The notes below the pieces were generated by a model. That model saw only the letters and a list, made by a program, of their open reading frames with translations. It was not told where the DNA came from and did not search any database. 64,000 nt of DNA from CAWBUW01 sp963792075 (lineage in GTDB: Bacteria; Chloroflexota; Anaerolineae; Anaerolineales; UBA4823), in NCBI GenBank assembly GCA_963792075.1, contig CAWBUW010000012.1, positions 1,922,001 through 1,986,000 of the forward strand, given 5' to 3'. Position 1 is the stretch's first letter. Each line of letters starts with the position of its first letter. The translations under genes were made by a program, and so were the position numbers. Shown piece after piece: positions 44,436 to 52,150 of this stretch.

Positions 44436-45276
44436 GAGAATTTCCGGGGTGCAGCAGCAGATGGGGAGCGAAAAGCTGCAGGCCTTGCAGGAAGGTGCCA
44501 AGCTGGCTGAACACGATCCAAAGCAGCACGATGGTCAGGAGGGTGTAGAGTGTGGACATCAGGCCGGGGAGCGCCTGTTCAAAAGCGATATTCTTCTGCT
44601 GCAAATCCGAGACGATGACCTGGTATTCGTCGACCCGTTTCCGGGCGTCCGCAATTCCGGGCTGTATCTTAATCACCTGCCTGCTCAGATCTTCCAACAA
44701 CCAGCGGACTTCGTCCAGTTTCCGGGCTGTATCCTCCACCCCTGTTTGGATTTGGAGCAGGGAGGTGTTCATCGTTTCCAGGCTGAAGGCGATGTCGGTA
44801 ATGCTTTCACTGAGCGTCACCTTGGGCTGGTACTGTTGGCCAATAAAGGGAATCGCCGCAACCACGCGCAGCGTATCATCCACCAGCTTAGCGCTGGCGC
44901 TGGCTGCGACCAGGGAGGCCTGGGTGTCATCGACCACCTTGACCATGTCCACGCCGACCAGTCCTCCTACCTGTCCTACGACTGTGACGGTGGACCTCAA
45001 GGAAGTGCCGGTTGATTCCAGGGTAGATTTCAATCGCTCGAGCGTATCCTCGGCCTGGACCAGGGTATCCTCAATGACCTGGAGCATGCCTTCCGTGGTG
45101 TCCAGGGTGCGGCTGCTGAGTTCCACCCACTCCTGGGCAGATTGAGTCAGGTGGGGGCGGGTGTTCCACAGCCAGGCCAGGCTGCTCAGGCTGAGCAGCC
45201 AGCCAACCAGCGCGGTCAGGATGAGCAGCGCGCCGGTGAAACGGATGAGTATTGTCTTTGAATGCCGGGTTTGCAT
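44416..45276 (-). CDS. Unknown two-helix membrane protein with an extracytoplasmic coiled coil
   Basis: 286 residues, function not recognised. Membrane helices lie at about 11-35 and 240-262. The segment between (about 45-235) is polar, rich in Leu/Thr/Asp/Glu heptads (for example TEGMLQVIEDTLVQAEDTLER and SLLQIQTGVEDTARKLDEV) and should form long helices on one side of the membrane. It heads the operon that continues with azlCD, the FHA genes, mtnP and SEDS. No enzymatic motif was seen. The topology, helix-long coil-helix, resembles scaffold or sensor proteins. Confidence 0.65.
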   Translation of the reverse strand: MQTRHSKTILIRFTGALLILTALVGWLLSLSSLAWLWNTRPHLTQSAQEWVELSSRTLDTTEGMLQVIEDTLVQAEDTLERLKSTLESTGTSLRSTVTVVGQVGGLVGVDMVKVVDDTQASLVAASASAKLVDDTLRVVAAIPFIGQQYQPKVTLSESITDIAFSLETMNTSLLQIQTGVEDTARKLDEVRWLLEDLSRQVIKIQPGIADARKRVDEYQVIVSDLQQKNIAFEQALPGLMSTLYTLLTIVLLWIVFSQLGTFLQGLQLFAPHLLLHPGNSHETPVA

Positions 45277-45285
45277 GGTGTGTAG

Positions 45286-45291
45286 ATTATA
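45286..45291 (-). promoter_or_regulatory. Possible -10 element close to the start codon
   Basis: A perfect TATAAT on the minus strand lies 9 bases before the ATG at 45276, with no good -35 element at the normal distance. If used, the transcript would be nearly leaderless. Confidence 0.35.
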
Positions 45292-45396
45292 GCACTATGT
45301 CACGGCAAACAAATGACCTTCATCATTGTTGGAGAAGGGGGGAATATCTTACAATCCTAATGTATCTTGTCATATTTGTTAGGAGTAAACATTTCA

Positions 45397-45660
45397 ATGA
45401 GCGATCAAAATGTGGCGCAGCCCTCACCCATAGCGGAAGAACCCAAAGCCAGGCGCGGTCCGCGTGGGAAGGTGACGATCTTTGGCATGTGGTGCAAAGG
45501 TTGCCGGCTTTGTGTGGAATTCTGTCCGACGGGGGTGTTGGCGTTCGTGGAGAACGATGAGCGGCCTTCCGTGGTACACCCTGAGAAATGTTCGGCCTGC
45601 CATTGGTGTGATACCCACTGCCCAGACCTGGCGATTGTCGTGCAGCCGGTGATCGGCTAG
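45397..45660 (+). CDS. korD: 4Fe-4S ferredoxin subunit of 2-oxoacid:ferredoxin oxidoreductase (KorD-like)
   Basis: 87 residues. Two 4Fe-4S motifs: CKGCRLCVEFCP and CSACHWCDTHCP, each C-x2-C-x2-C-x3-C-P. The N-terminal Pro/Lys-rich segment is unstructured. It accepts electrons from the korABC complex encoded immediately downstream, 10 bp away. The start at 45397 uses AGGAG located 11 bases upstream, a slightly long spacing; an in-frame TTG at 45367 adds ten hydrophobic residues and is less likely. Confidence 0.88.
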   Translation: MSDQNVAQPSPIAEEPKARRGPRGKVTIFGMWCKGCRLCVEFCPTGVLAFVENDERPSVVHPEKCSACHWCDTHCPDLAIVVQPVIG

Positions 45661-45670
45661 GGAGGCCAGG

Positions 45671-46792
45671 ATGACAGTGAAATTGATGCAAGGAAACGAA
45701 GCGGTCAGTTGGGGCGCTCTGGCGGCAGGTTGCCGCTTTTACGCAGGTTACCCGATCACGCCCTCTACCGAGATTGCCGAGATGCTCTCACGTGAGCTGC
45801 CCAAGCTGGGTGGCAAGTTTATCCAGATGGAAGATGAGATCGCCAGCCTGGCGGCGTGCATTGGCGCTTCAGTCGGTGGTCGAAAGTCGATGACTGCCAC
45901 GAGCGGGCCGGGTTTCTCATTGATGCAGGAAAACCTGGGCTATGCCGTGATGACCGAAGTGCCGTGTGTCATCGTGAACGTGCAGCGGCTGGGACCGAGC
46001 ACGGGCCAGCCCACCAGCGCCTCGCAGGGAGATGTGATGCAGGCACGCTGGGGTACGCACGGCGATCACTCGATCATCGTGCTTTGCCCTACCTCTGTGC
46101 GCCAGGCTTTTGACCTGACCGTGACTGCCTTCAATCTTTCCGAGAAATACCGTACCCCCGTCATCTTGCTGATGGACGAGGTGATCGGACATATGCGCCA
46201 GCCCGTCGAGCTGCCGGAAGCGGACAGCGTGGCGCGGATTGACCGCACTGGGACGGATGTGCCGCCGGAATGGTACAAACCCTACGGCGACTCGGTCAGT
46301 GATGTGCCCGCTATGGCCGGGTTTGGGGAGGGCTACCGCTACCATATCACCGGATTGTTCCACGATGCGATGGGCTTTCCCACGCAGCGCCTGGATGAGA
46401 TTGACCCATGGACCCAGCGGGTGCAGCGTAAGATCGAAAGCAACCGGCAAGATATCGTCATGGTCGAGGAAGATGGGCTTGAGAATGCGAAGACTGTGGT
46501 GGTGGCATACGGCGCAACTGCCCGGAGCGCGCGCCACGCCATTAAAATGGCGCGCCAGCGCCGGCATAAGGTAGGGCAGGTAACGCTGCTGACGCTGTGG
46601 CCATTTGCCGAAGAGGTCATTGACCGGGTGGCGCGCACCGCCCGGCAGATCATCGTCCCTGAGATGAACCTGGGGCAATTGGCGTTAGAAGTCGAGCGTG
46701 TTGCCGGGCGTAATAAAGTCGTGCAGGTCAACCGGGCAAATGGGGAAATGGTGACACCGCAGATGATCCTGGATGCAATTGAGGGCCGTTAA
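45671..46792 (+). CDS. korA: 2-oxoacid:ferredoxin oxidoreductase alpha subunit (KorA, 2-oxoglutarate synthase type)
   Basis: 373 residues. The pyrimidine-binding TPP domain contains QGNEAVSWGALAAGCRFYAGYPITPSTEIAEML, DEIASLAACIGASVGG and TATSGPGFSLMQE, followed by the GPSTGQPT motif; the C-terminal transketolase-C-like domain has VVVAYGATARSARHA. It catalyses reversible oxidative decarboxylation of a 2-oxoacid, most likely 2-oxoglutarate, with reduction of ferredoxin. Gene order ferredoxin-alpha-beta-gamma is the KorDABC arrangement. Confidence 0.92.
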   Translation: MTVKLMQGNEAVSWGALAAGCRFYAGYPITPSTEIAEMLSRELPKLGGKFIQMEDEIASLAACIGASVGGRKSMTATSGPGFSLMQENLGYAVMTEVPCVIVNVQRLGPSTGQPTSASQGDVMQARWGTHGDHSIIVLCPTSVRQAFDLTVTAFNLSEKYRTPVILLMDEVIGHMRQPVELPEADSVARIDRTGTDVPPEWYKPYGDSVSDVPAMAGFGEGYRYHITGLFHDAMGFPTQRLDEIDPWTQRVQRKIESNRQDIVMVEEDGLENAKTVVVAYGATARSARHAIKMARQRRHKVGQVTLLTLWPFAEEVIDRVARTARQIIVPEMNLGQLALEVERVAGRNKVVQVNRANGEMVTPQMILDAIEGR

Positions 46793-46793
46793 G

Positions 46794-47675
46794 ATGACAC
46801 GTGAAATGAGCTCTGAACACGCATATTTACGACCGACCAAGAAATTCCCGAACGTCTGGTGCCCTGGCTGTGGGATCGGTATTGTTATGGGAGCCCTGAT
46901 CCGGGCGGTGGACCGTCTGGGTTTGGACAAGAACGATGTGGCGTTGGTGTCGGGGATCGGATGCACGGGGCGCATGCCGGTGTACCTGGATTTCAACACG
47001 ATGCATACCACGCACGGACGTGCGCTGGCCTTCGCAACTGGCTTGAAGATGGCCCAGCCCAAGCTCAATGTGATTGTGATTATGGGCGATGGCGACGCGC
47101 TGGCGATTGGCGGTAATCACTTCATCCATGCGGCGCGGCGGAATATCAACTTGACCGCAATCGTGGTGAACAATGCTATTTACGGCATGACGGGCGGGCA
47201 GTACAGCCCCGCTACGCCGGTTGGCAGCCGGGCGACGACCGCGCCGTACGGCAATATTGAGCCTCCTTTCCCAATCTGTGACCTGGCTATGGCGGCAGGC
47301 GCTTCTTACGTGGCGCGCAGCACGGTCTACCACGCCACGGAGCTGGACCGCTTCCTGGAGCGCGCCATCGAGCGCAAGGGCTTTAGCCTGGTCGAAGCGG
47401 TCAGTTACTGCCATACCACCTATGGCCGGATCAACAAAGAAGGCACGGCCGTGGATATGATGCGCAAGCTGAAGGAGAATTCCATCAGCAAGGCGCAGGC
47501 AGAGAAACTTCAGGCCGGAGAGCGGGCGGGTAAGATCGTGCGGGGTGTATTCTGTGACGACGATTCAAAACCCGAATACCTGGATTCATACAACCAGTTG
47601 ATCGAGCGCGCCCAGGCAGCCGCGGGGATTGCGCCCAAACCGGCAAAGCAAGCGGAGGGGACGAATGCACACTAA
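46794..47675 (+). CDS. korB: 2-oxoacid:ferredoxin oxidoreductase beta subunit (KorB)
   Basis: 293 residues. The TPP-binding domain has the WCPGCGIGIVMGAL opening, the motif MGDGDALAIGGNHFIHAARRN with the GDG...N pattern, and NNAIYGMTGGQYSP. The C-terminal extension is Ala/Lys/Pro-rich and overlaps the korC start by 11 bp. The ATG at 46794 is one base after the korA stop. Confidence 0.92.
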   Translation: MTREMSSEHAYLRPTKKFPNVWCPGCGIGIVMGALIRAVDRLGLDKNDVALVSGIGCTGRMPVYLDFNTMHTTHGRALAFATGLKMAQPKLNVIVIMGDGDALAIGGNHFIHAARRNINLTAIVVNNAIYGMTGGQYSPATPVGSRATTAPYGNIEPPFPICDLAMAAGASYVARSTVYHATELDRFLERAIERKGFSLVEAVSYCHTTYGRINKEGTAVDMMRKLKENSISKAQAEKLQAGERAGKIVRGVFCDDDSKPEYLDSYNQLIERAQAAAGIAPKPAKQAEGTNAH

Positions 47676-48222
47676 GTTTTCAGACGACCGTACCGAAATC
47701 CGCCTGGCCGGTGAAGGCGGGCAGGGGATGATCCTGGGTGGAATCATCCTGGCCGAGGCAGCCTCGATCTACGATGGGAAGCAGGTCATCCAGACGCAAA
47801 GCTATGGACCGGAAGCACGTGGAGGCGCCTCGAAGGCTGAGGTGGTGATTGGCAATACTGAGATCGATTATCCTGAGGTCATTCACGCCGACGTACTTGT
47901 AGCATTGAGCCAGGAAGCCTGTGATCGTTATGTGGCAAACCTGAAGAAGAATGGCTTATTGATTGTAGACGAAGAGAAGGTGGGCCGCGTACCGGTGACG
48001 AATGCGGTCAAGGCGCCGATCACACGCCTGGCGGTCGAGGCAACGGGTAAGGCGATCACCGCCAACGTGGTGGCGCTGGGTGTGCTGGTCGGGCTGACGG
48101 GAGTGGTCAGCCGGGAAGCCATCGAGAAAGCCGTGCTAGCGCGTGCCCCAAAAGGGACCGAAGAAGTGAACCGCAAAGCCCTGGCTGAAGGGTTTGCCGT
48201 AGCCGAGCGCCTGGCGAAATAA
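47665..48222 (+). CDS. korC: 2-oxoacid:ferredoxin oxidoreductase gamma subunit (KorC)
   Basis: 185 residues with the gamma-subunit pattern RLAGEGGQGMILGGIILAEAAS, QSYGPEARGGASKAEVVI and TANVVALGVLVGLTGVV. The ATG at 47665 is preceded by GGAGGGG; a longer in-frame start lies within korB. Last gene of the operon, followed 12 bp later by a hairpin. Confidence 0.92.
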   Translation: MHTKFSDDRTEIRLAGEGGQGMILGGIILAEAASIYDGKQVIQTQSYGPEARGGASKAEVVIGNTEIDYPEVIHADVLVALSQEACDRYVANLKKNGLLIVDEEKVGRVPVTNAVKAPITRLAVEATGKAITANVVALGVLVGLTGVVSREAIEKAVLARAPKGTEEVNRKALAEGFAVAERLAK

Positions 48223-48233
48223 CGTTTACTCTA

Positions 48234-48280
48234 TAAGCCCACAAGCGGGTGGCGAGAAGCGCCACCCGCTTGTGGGTTTA
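48234..48280. terminator. Long hairpin at the end of the kor operon
   Basis: Arms 48234-48254 and 48260-48280 pair over 21 positions with one G-T, with loop AGAAG. The plus-strand 3' flank lacks a U tract. Confidence 0.65.
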
Positions 48281-48326
48281 AACTCGCCTCTACGACGGAT
48301 TGAACATCAATTTATGCTGTTTTAAT

Positions 48327-48355
48327 TTGACATCTATCTAATAAGATGATAGAAT
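48327..48355 (+). promoter_or_regulatory. Promoter of the small-protein/ArsR pair
   Basis: TTGACA (48327-48332), a 17-bp spacer and TAGAAT (48350-48355). Initiation near 48362 would give a leader of about 50 nt to the ATG at 48412, which has GGAGGT upstream. Confidence 0.75.
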
Positions 48356-48369
48356 CTGATTAGATAGAT
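48332..48369. promoter_or_regulatory. Inverted-repeat operator overlapping the promoter
   Basis: ATCTATCTAAT (48332-48342) and ATTAGATAGAT (48359-48369) are perfect inverted repeats 16 bp apart, so the left arm fills the promoter spacer and the right arm covers the start site. A site for the ArsR-type protein encoded downstream is the simplest reading. Confidence 0.6.
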
Positions 48370-48411
48370 AAGCAAGCAGAAGTTGGGTGCCAGAGGCGCC
48401 TGGAGGTAGAG

Positions 48412-48678
48412 ATGAAAAGAACACTGGCAAAAGATTTCAACCGCATTTTTGAGCAAGATCTTCCAGACCTGGAAAAAGTGCGGCAGGGATTCGAATGGGT
48501 CATGGCAAAGTACCTGGAAGAGTCACAACGCGAGCAGGAAGTGCTGTTGGCGTTAGGCGACCGTGATACCTTAGTCAAGGAACAAGTCAAGGCAAGCACA
48601 CTGCAATATGTTCGCCAGATTTTTGGCGATTGCTATCAGCGCGCCACGGGAAGGAAGGCCTGGGATGACGAAAACTGA
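48412..48678 (+). CDS. Small helical protein of unknown function
   Basis: 88 residues, begins MKRTLAKDFNRIFEQDLPDLE and is predicted mostly helical and highly charged. There are no Cys residues and no membrane segment. It overlaps the ArsR-type gene by 14 bp, so the two are co-translated and probably act together. I do not recognise a family. Confidence 0.7.
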   Translation: MKRTLAKDFNRIFEQDLPDLEKVRQGFEWVMAKYLEESQREQEVLLALGDRDTLVKEQVKASTLQYVRQIFGDCYQRATGRKAWDDEN

Positions 48679-49237
48679 GTTCGAAGCGAATTTGGATGCA
48701 CGCGCGCGCTTGTTCAAAGCTCTCGGGCACCCGATACGGCTGATGATGATCAACCTGATCAAGCTGAAACCGAGACATGGGGAAGAGTTGGCTGCTATCC
48801 TGAATCTACAGCCAGCAACGATCTCGCACCACCTGGCTGCGCTGTCTGGCGCAGGGTTGCTGAAGGCGCAGAAAGATCAGTACTACCAGACTTTCTCACT
48901 GGTCGAGGGCGTGCTGGATAAATCGCTGGCCGAAATGGTGCACCTGCCTCAACCGGGACTGGCAAGTGAAATGGTGGCGGATGCGTACCAGCAGAAGGTC
49001 CTGGCGACTTTCTTTAAACGGGGGCGGCTGGTGCAGATCCCGGCGCAGTTGAAAAAGTTCCAGATCGTCATGGAGCACATCGCCCAGGAATTTGAACCCG
49101 GGCGTGAATACACCGAGCAGGAGGTCAATAAGATGCTCGTGGAGATAAACGAAGATGTGGCTTCGCTGCGGCGTGGGTTGATCGACGTGGGGGTGATGGA
49201 ACGAGCCCATGGGCTTTACTGGCGCAAGCAGACCTGA
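48665..49237 (+). CDS. ArsR-type transcriptional regulator with DUF2087 domain
   Basis: 190 residues. Winged helix domain (about 10-85) with HGEELAAILNLQPATISHHL as the recognition region and QYYQTFSL as the wing. The C-terminal half (about 108-188) matches DUF2087: VLATFFKRGRLVQIP through REYTEQEVNKMLVEINEDV. No metal-binding Cys pair is visible, so metal sensing is unlikely. The ATG at 48665 lies inside the upstream gene; a longer in-frame start would overlap it more. Confidence 0.85.
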   Translation: MTKTEFEANLDARARLFKALGHPIRLMMINLIKLKPRHGEELAAILNLQPATISHHLAALSGAGLLKAQKDQYYQTFSLVEGVLDKSLAEMVHLPQPGLASEMVADAYQQKVLATFFKRGRLVQIPAQLKKFQIVMEHIAQEFEPGREYTEQEVNKMLVEINEDVASLRRGLIDVGVMERAHGLYWRKQT

Positions 49238-49247
49238 GTTCATCGTG

Positions 49248-49288
49248 GTGGGGGCAGCACGTAAGCAAAGCGGACGTGCTGCCCCCAC
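49248..49288. terminator. Perfect hairpin after the ArsR-type gene
   Basis: Arms 49248-49262 and 49274-49288 are perfectly complementary (15 bp) around an 11-base loop; the 3' side continues with AAATTAGG. Confidence 0.6.
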
Positions 49289-49295
49289 AAATTAG

Positions 49296-49442
49296 GCGAT
49301 TATTGATGCCGTGAATGCACTGCGGGCCAGCCGGGGATTGGCGCCATATTCTGTGGATGCTGAAATGATGGCTTATGCCCAACCGCACTCGGATTACCAG
49401 GCGTCTACTAGCAACGCTATTATGAATCAATTCTGGGCCTAA
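49296..49442 (+). pseudogene. Remnant of a CAP/SCP-domain secreted protein
   Basis: A 48-codon open stretch without a start codon encodes AVNALRASRGLAPYSVDAEM and MAYAQPHSDYQA, which match the first helix region of CAP (cysteine-rich secretory/PR-1) domains of environmental Chloroflexota, then ends at TAA (49440-49442) before the rest of the domain. It sits between a hairpin and the ABC exporter operon. Best read as debris of a lost gene. Confidence 0.5.
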
Positions 49443-49459
49443 CGTAAAGCCAGGACTGG

Positions 49460-50245
49460 CTAACTGCTGGCCCCGCTGTAGCGCTTAACCCCTGCTTTCC
49501 AAACCTGAGCCGAGATAAACACGCTGGCAGCAGCAATGCCAAGATAGAGTAACACCTGCCAGCCGGTCAGGTCGCCGCGCAGCGCCTGGATGGGAACGGT
49601 GGTGGCCAGCGCAATGGGGATGATAAAGGTGATCATGATGCGCAGCCAGGTGGGATAGACAGTAGTGGGATAGCGCCCGGCATCCATCAGCGCCTGCAGG
49701 ATGGTTACGTTGTTGTCAAACTTGATGAACCAGAAGGTGAAAGCGATCAAAACAATCCACAGGCTGTAGAGCACGGCCACGCCGGCGCCGCTGAGAACGA
49801 GAAAGCTGAACACGTTGAACGGAGTGGTGACATGCTGAGTCATGCGGATGCCCACTACCACCAGGACTCCGGACAGGATCACTTCCCAGGCTCGCCAGAT
49901 GACGATGCGCGAGAAGGTGACCAGGAACTGGCTGTTTAACGGCTGGAGAAGGTTGTAGTCGAAGGAACCATCCCGAATGCTGGTGTTGAAGCGTTCGGTA
50001 TTCGGCCAGATCAGGGCCGTCATCAGTGTGTTCGCCAGGCGAAAGACGCCCAATAAAGCGATCAGCTCGCCGATGCCCCAACCGCCGAGCGAGGTGGTGT
50101 TGCTAAATATAATTTGCAGCCCAAGCAGGTCCCAACCGAGCCAGAACAGGCTCAATACCACGTTGAGCGCTGTGTCGGCGCGGTAAGCCAGGGCTTGCTG
50201 CAGGTTCAGTTTGAATAGAGCGGAAAGAATGCGGCCCAGGTACAT
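49460..50245 (-). CDS. ABC-2 family permease (COG3694-like)
   Basis: 261 residues with six hydrophobic helices. The region DLLGLQIIFSNTTSLGGWGIGELIALLGVFRL is typical of this permease family, as are the periplasmic and cytoplasmic segments IRDGSFDYNLLQPLN and KFDNNVTILQALMDAGRYP. It forms a heteromeric exporter with the next permease (gap 3 bp) and the ATPase. Substrate unknown. Last gene of the three-gene operon. Confidence 0.87.
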   Translation of the reverse strand: MYLGRILSALFKLNLQQALAYRADTALNVVLSLFWLGWDLLGLQIIFSNTTSLGGWGIGELIALLGVFRLANTLMTALIWPNTERFNTSIRDGSFDYNLLQPLNSQFLVTFSRIVIWRAWEVILSGVLVVVGIRMTQHVTTPFNVFSFLVLSGAGVAVLYSLWIVLIAFTFWFIKFDNNVTILQALMDAGRYPTTVYPTWLRIMITFIIPIALATTVPIQALRGDLTGWQVLLYLGIAAASVFISAQVWKAGVKRYSGASS

Positions 50246-50248
50246 TGC

Positions 50249-51052
50249 TCAGGCTCCCACCGCAGAAAAGCGCTTGAGACCCTCTCGCCAGACCCAGCGG
50301 AAGGCGAACACAGCCGCGATGAGCCAGCCGGCCAGCAGGGCAAAGTTCAGGCCGATTTGAGCCGCCTCCATTTTCCCGAGGATCAGTTGGATGGGGAAAT
50401 ACAGGTAAAGCTGGAAGGGCAGGATATGCGCCAGCGTCTGGGCAAAACCAGGAAGCAAATCTAACGGGACAAAGATCCCACCCAGGAGCAGCACCGGCAT
50501 GTAGGTAAATTCGGCCAGGGCATACACCCGCGTGGTCCAGAACGCCACGCAGGTGATGATGGCGCCGAGCAAGAAATTGAAAGCAAATCCCAGGACAATA
50601 GCGGGTATGGCCAGCAGCAAATTGGCGAGGGTGACACCGCTGAAATCGGGGCGGAAGAGGAAGAAGAGGAAGGCCCAGATCGGCGCCAGGGCGAGGAATG
50701 TGAGCGCTTTGAATGCCAGATTATACATCAGGGTATTGGTCAGGATGGGGTGTACCGGGCGGAGCAACTCGCCGGAGAGCGTACCATCCTGGATTTTATA
50801 CGCCAGGATGTGGATGGTGATTTCGCTGGTGAGCTTGTCCACGATCAGCAGGGTGAGGTAGTAGGTGGTAAAGTCGTTGGCAGTGAGCCCGCTGACGCTG
50901 CCCTGGCTCTCGGCGACTGTGCGCCAGACCGAAAGGAAAACGACAGGCGAAACCAATCCGTAGAGCAGGTACATAGCCATGTTGGCGCGGTACTGCCACT
51001 GCTCGGCCCAATTGAGCTGCCACAAGCGTTGGTAAATCTTCAGCATGGGCAT
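50249..51052 (-). CDS. ABC-2 family permease (COG4587-like)
   Basis: 267 residues, six hydrophobic helices, with the characteristic EITIHILAYKIQDGTLSGELLRPVHPI segment shared with its partner family. The C-terminal part (FRWVWREGLKRFSAVGA) is common in these permeases. It begins at the ATPase stop (51052), implying translational coupling. Confidence 0.87.
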   Translation of the reverse strand: MPMLKIYQRLWQLNWAEQWQYRANMAMYLLYGLVSPVVFLSVWRTVAESQGSVSGLTANDFTTYYLTLLIVDKLTSEITIHILAYKIQDGTLSGELLRPVHPILTNTLMYNLAFKALTFLALAPIWAFLFFLFRPDFSGVTLANLLLAIPAIVLGFAFNFLLGAIITCVAFWTTRVYALAEFTYMPVLLLGGIFVPLDLLPGFAQTLAHILPFQLYLYFPIQLILGKMEAAQIGLNFALLAGWLIAAVFAFRWVWREGLKRFSAVGA

Positions 51053-52041
51053 TACTCCAGGAAAGCGCGTTCGATCACGTCTTCGATGGGCGGGTCTGTG
51101 ATGGTCAGGTCGAGCACGGGCAGATCGGCCAGCAGCCGGGCGGTGATCTGGGGGACCTGGTCAGCCTGCACCTGGATCATGTGCTTGCAGGTATCTTCAC
51201 TGGCCGGCGCCAGGGTGCCGTAAATGCTCAGGTCGGCATCGCTGTCATCGGTCAGGTCTACGCCGATAATTTTATAAGGGGCAATACGGCGTGAGAGGTC
51301 CGCCAGGCCGCCGTCGTATTTGAGCTGGCCGTGGTGGATGATGAGAATGCGCTCGCATAGGGCGGTCACGTCGGCCATATAATGCGAGGTGAGCAGGATG
51401 GTGGCGCCGGTGCGCCGGTTGTACTCCTTCAGGAATGAGCGGATGCGCGCCTGGGCGGTAATATCCAGGCCGATGGTGGGCTCATCCAGGAAAAGCACCT
51501 GTGGCCGGTGGAGCAGTGCGGCAGCCAGCTCACATTTCATGCGCTCGCCCAGCGAAAGGTTTCGCACGGGCTTGCGCAGGATGGGAGATAGCTCGAGCAG
51601 ATCATCCAGTTCTTGCAGGGTGCGCTTGTATTCCTCATCGGAAATATGGTAAACCGCCTGGTTTAGCAAAAATGAATTGGCCGCGGGGACATCCCAGGAC
51701 AGGCGGTTGCGCTGCCCCATGACCAGCGTCATGGCACGCAGGTAGTCGGTGCGGCGCTCCCACGGCGTGAATCCGAGCACCTGCGCCCGCCCAGCCGTGG
51801 GGTGGAGCAGTCCGGAGAGCATTTTGAGCGTGGTGGTCTTCCCCGCGCCATTCGGACCCAGGAAACCAACGATTTCTCCCGCGCCAATTTTGAAGCTGAC
51901 TTCCTGTACTGCCTTTACGTCGCGGAAGGTGCGCTTGAAAAAGGAGCGCATGGCAGCAGAAAATCCCCCCTCGCGCTCGGAGACTTGATAGGTTTTGCTG
52001 AGGTGATCAACGAGGATCTGAGCCCCGGCAGGATTGTTCAC
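51052..52041 (-). CDS. ABC-2 exporter ATP-binding protein (COG4586-like)
   Basis: 329 residues. Walker A GPNGAGKTT, signature LSLGERMKCELAAALL, Walker B VLFLDEPTIGLD and switch His LTSHYMADV. The long N-terminal extension before Walker A (about 45 residues, with SFFKRTFRDVKAVQEVSFKI) distinguishes this family from drug-type ATPases. It energises the two permeases downstream. The minus-strand start lies close to a 33-bp hairpin. Confidence 0.92.
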   Translation of the reverse strand: MNNPAGAQILVDHLSKTYQVSEREGGFSAAMRSFFKRTFRDVKAVQEVSFKIGAGEIVGFLGPNGAGKTTTLKMLSGLLHPTAGRAQVLGFTPWERRTDYLRAMTLVMGQRNRLSWDVPAANSFLLNQAVYHISDEEYKRTLQELDDLLELSPILRKPVRNLSLGERMKCELAAALLHRPQVLFLDEPTIGLDITAQARIRSFLKEYNRRTGATILLTSHYMADVTALCERILIIHHGQLKYDGGLADLSRRIAPYKIIGVDLTDDSDADLSIYGTLAPASEDTCKHMIQVQADQVPQITARLLADLPVLDLTITDPPIEDVIERAFLE

Positions 52042-52079
52042 AGTGACCTCCCAAACGATTATAACATTCGGTAAGAGGA

Positions 52080-52150
52080 AAGGAAATAAAAGGTCTAGGT
52101 ATGGCAGTGGTGTGAAGCACCACTGCCATACCTAGACCTTTTATTTCCTT
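52080..52150. terminator. 33-bp perfect hairpin between the MFS and ABC exporter genes
   Basis: Arms 52080-52112 and 52118-52150 are fully complementary, with loop TGAAG. On the minus strand the downstream arm contains CCTTTTATTT, so it can end transcription of the MFS gene, whose stop codon (52149-52151) lies within it. Confidence 0.8.

Noticed and set aside
45917..46678. Minus-strand open frame of 253 codons opposite korA
   Set aside because: His/Pro-rich shadow of korA; no domain.
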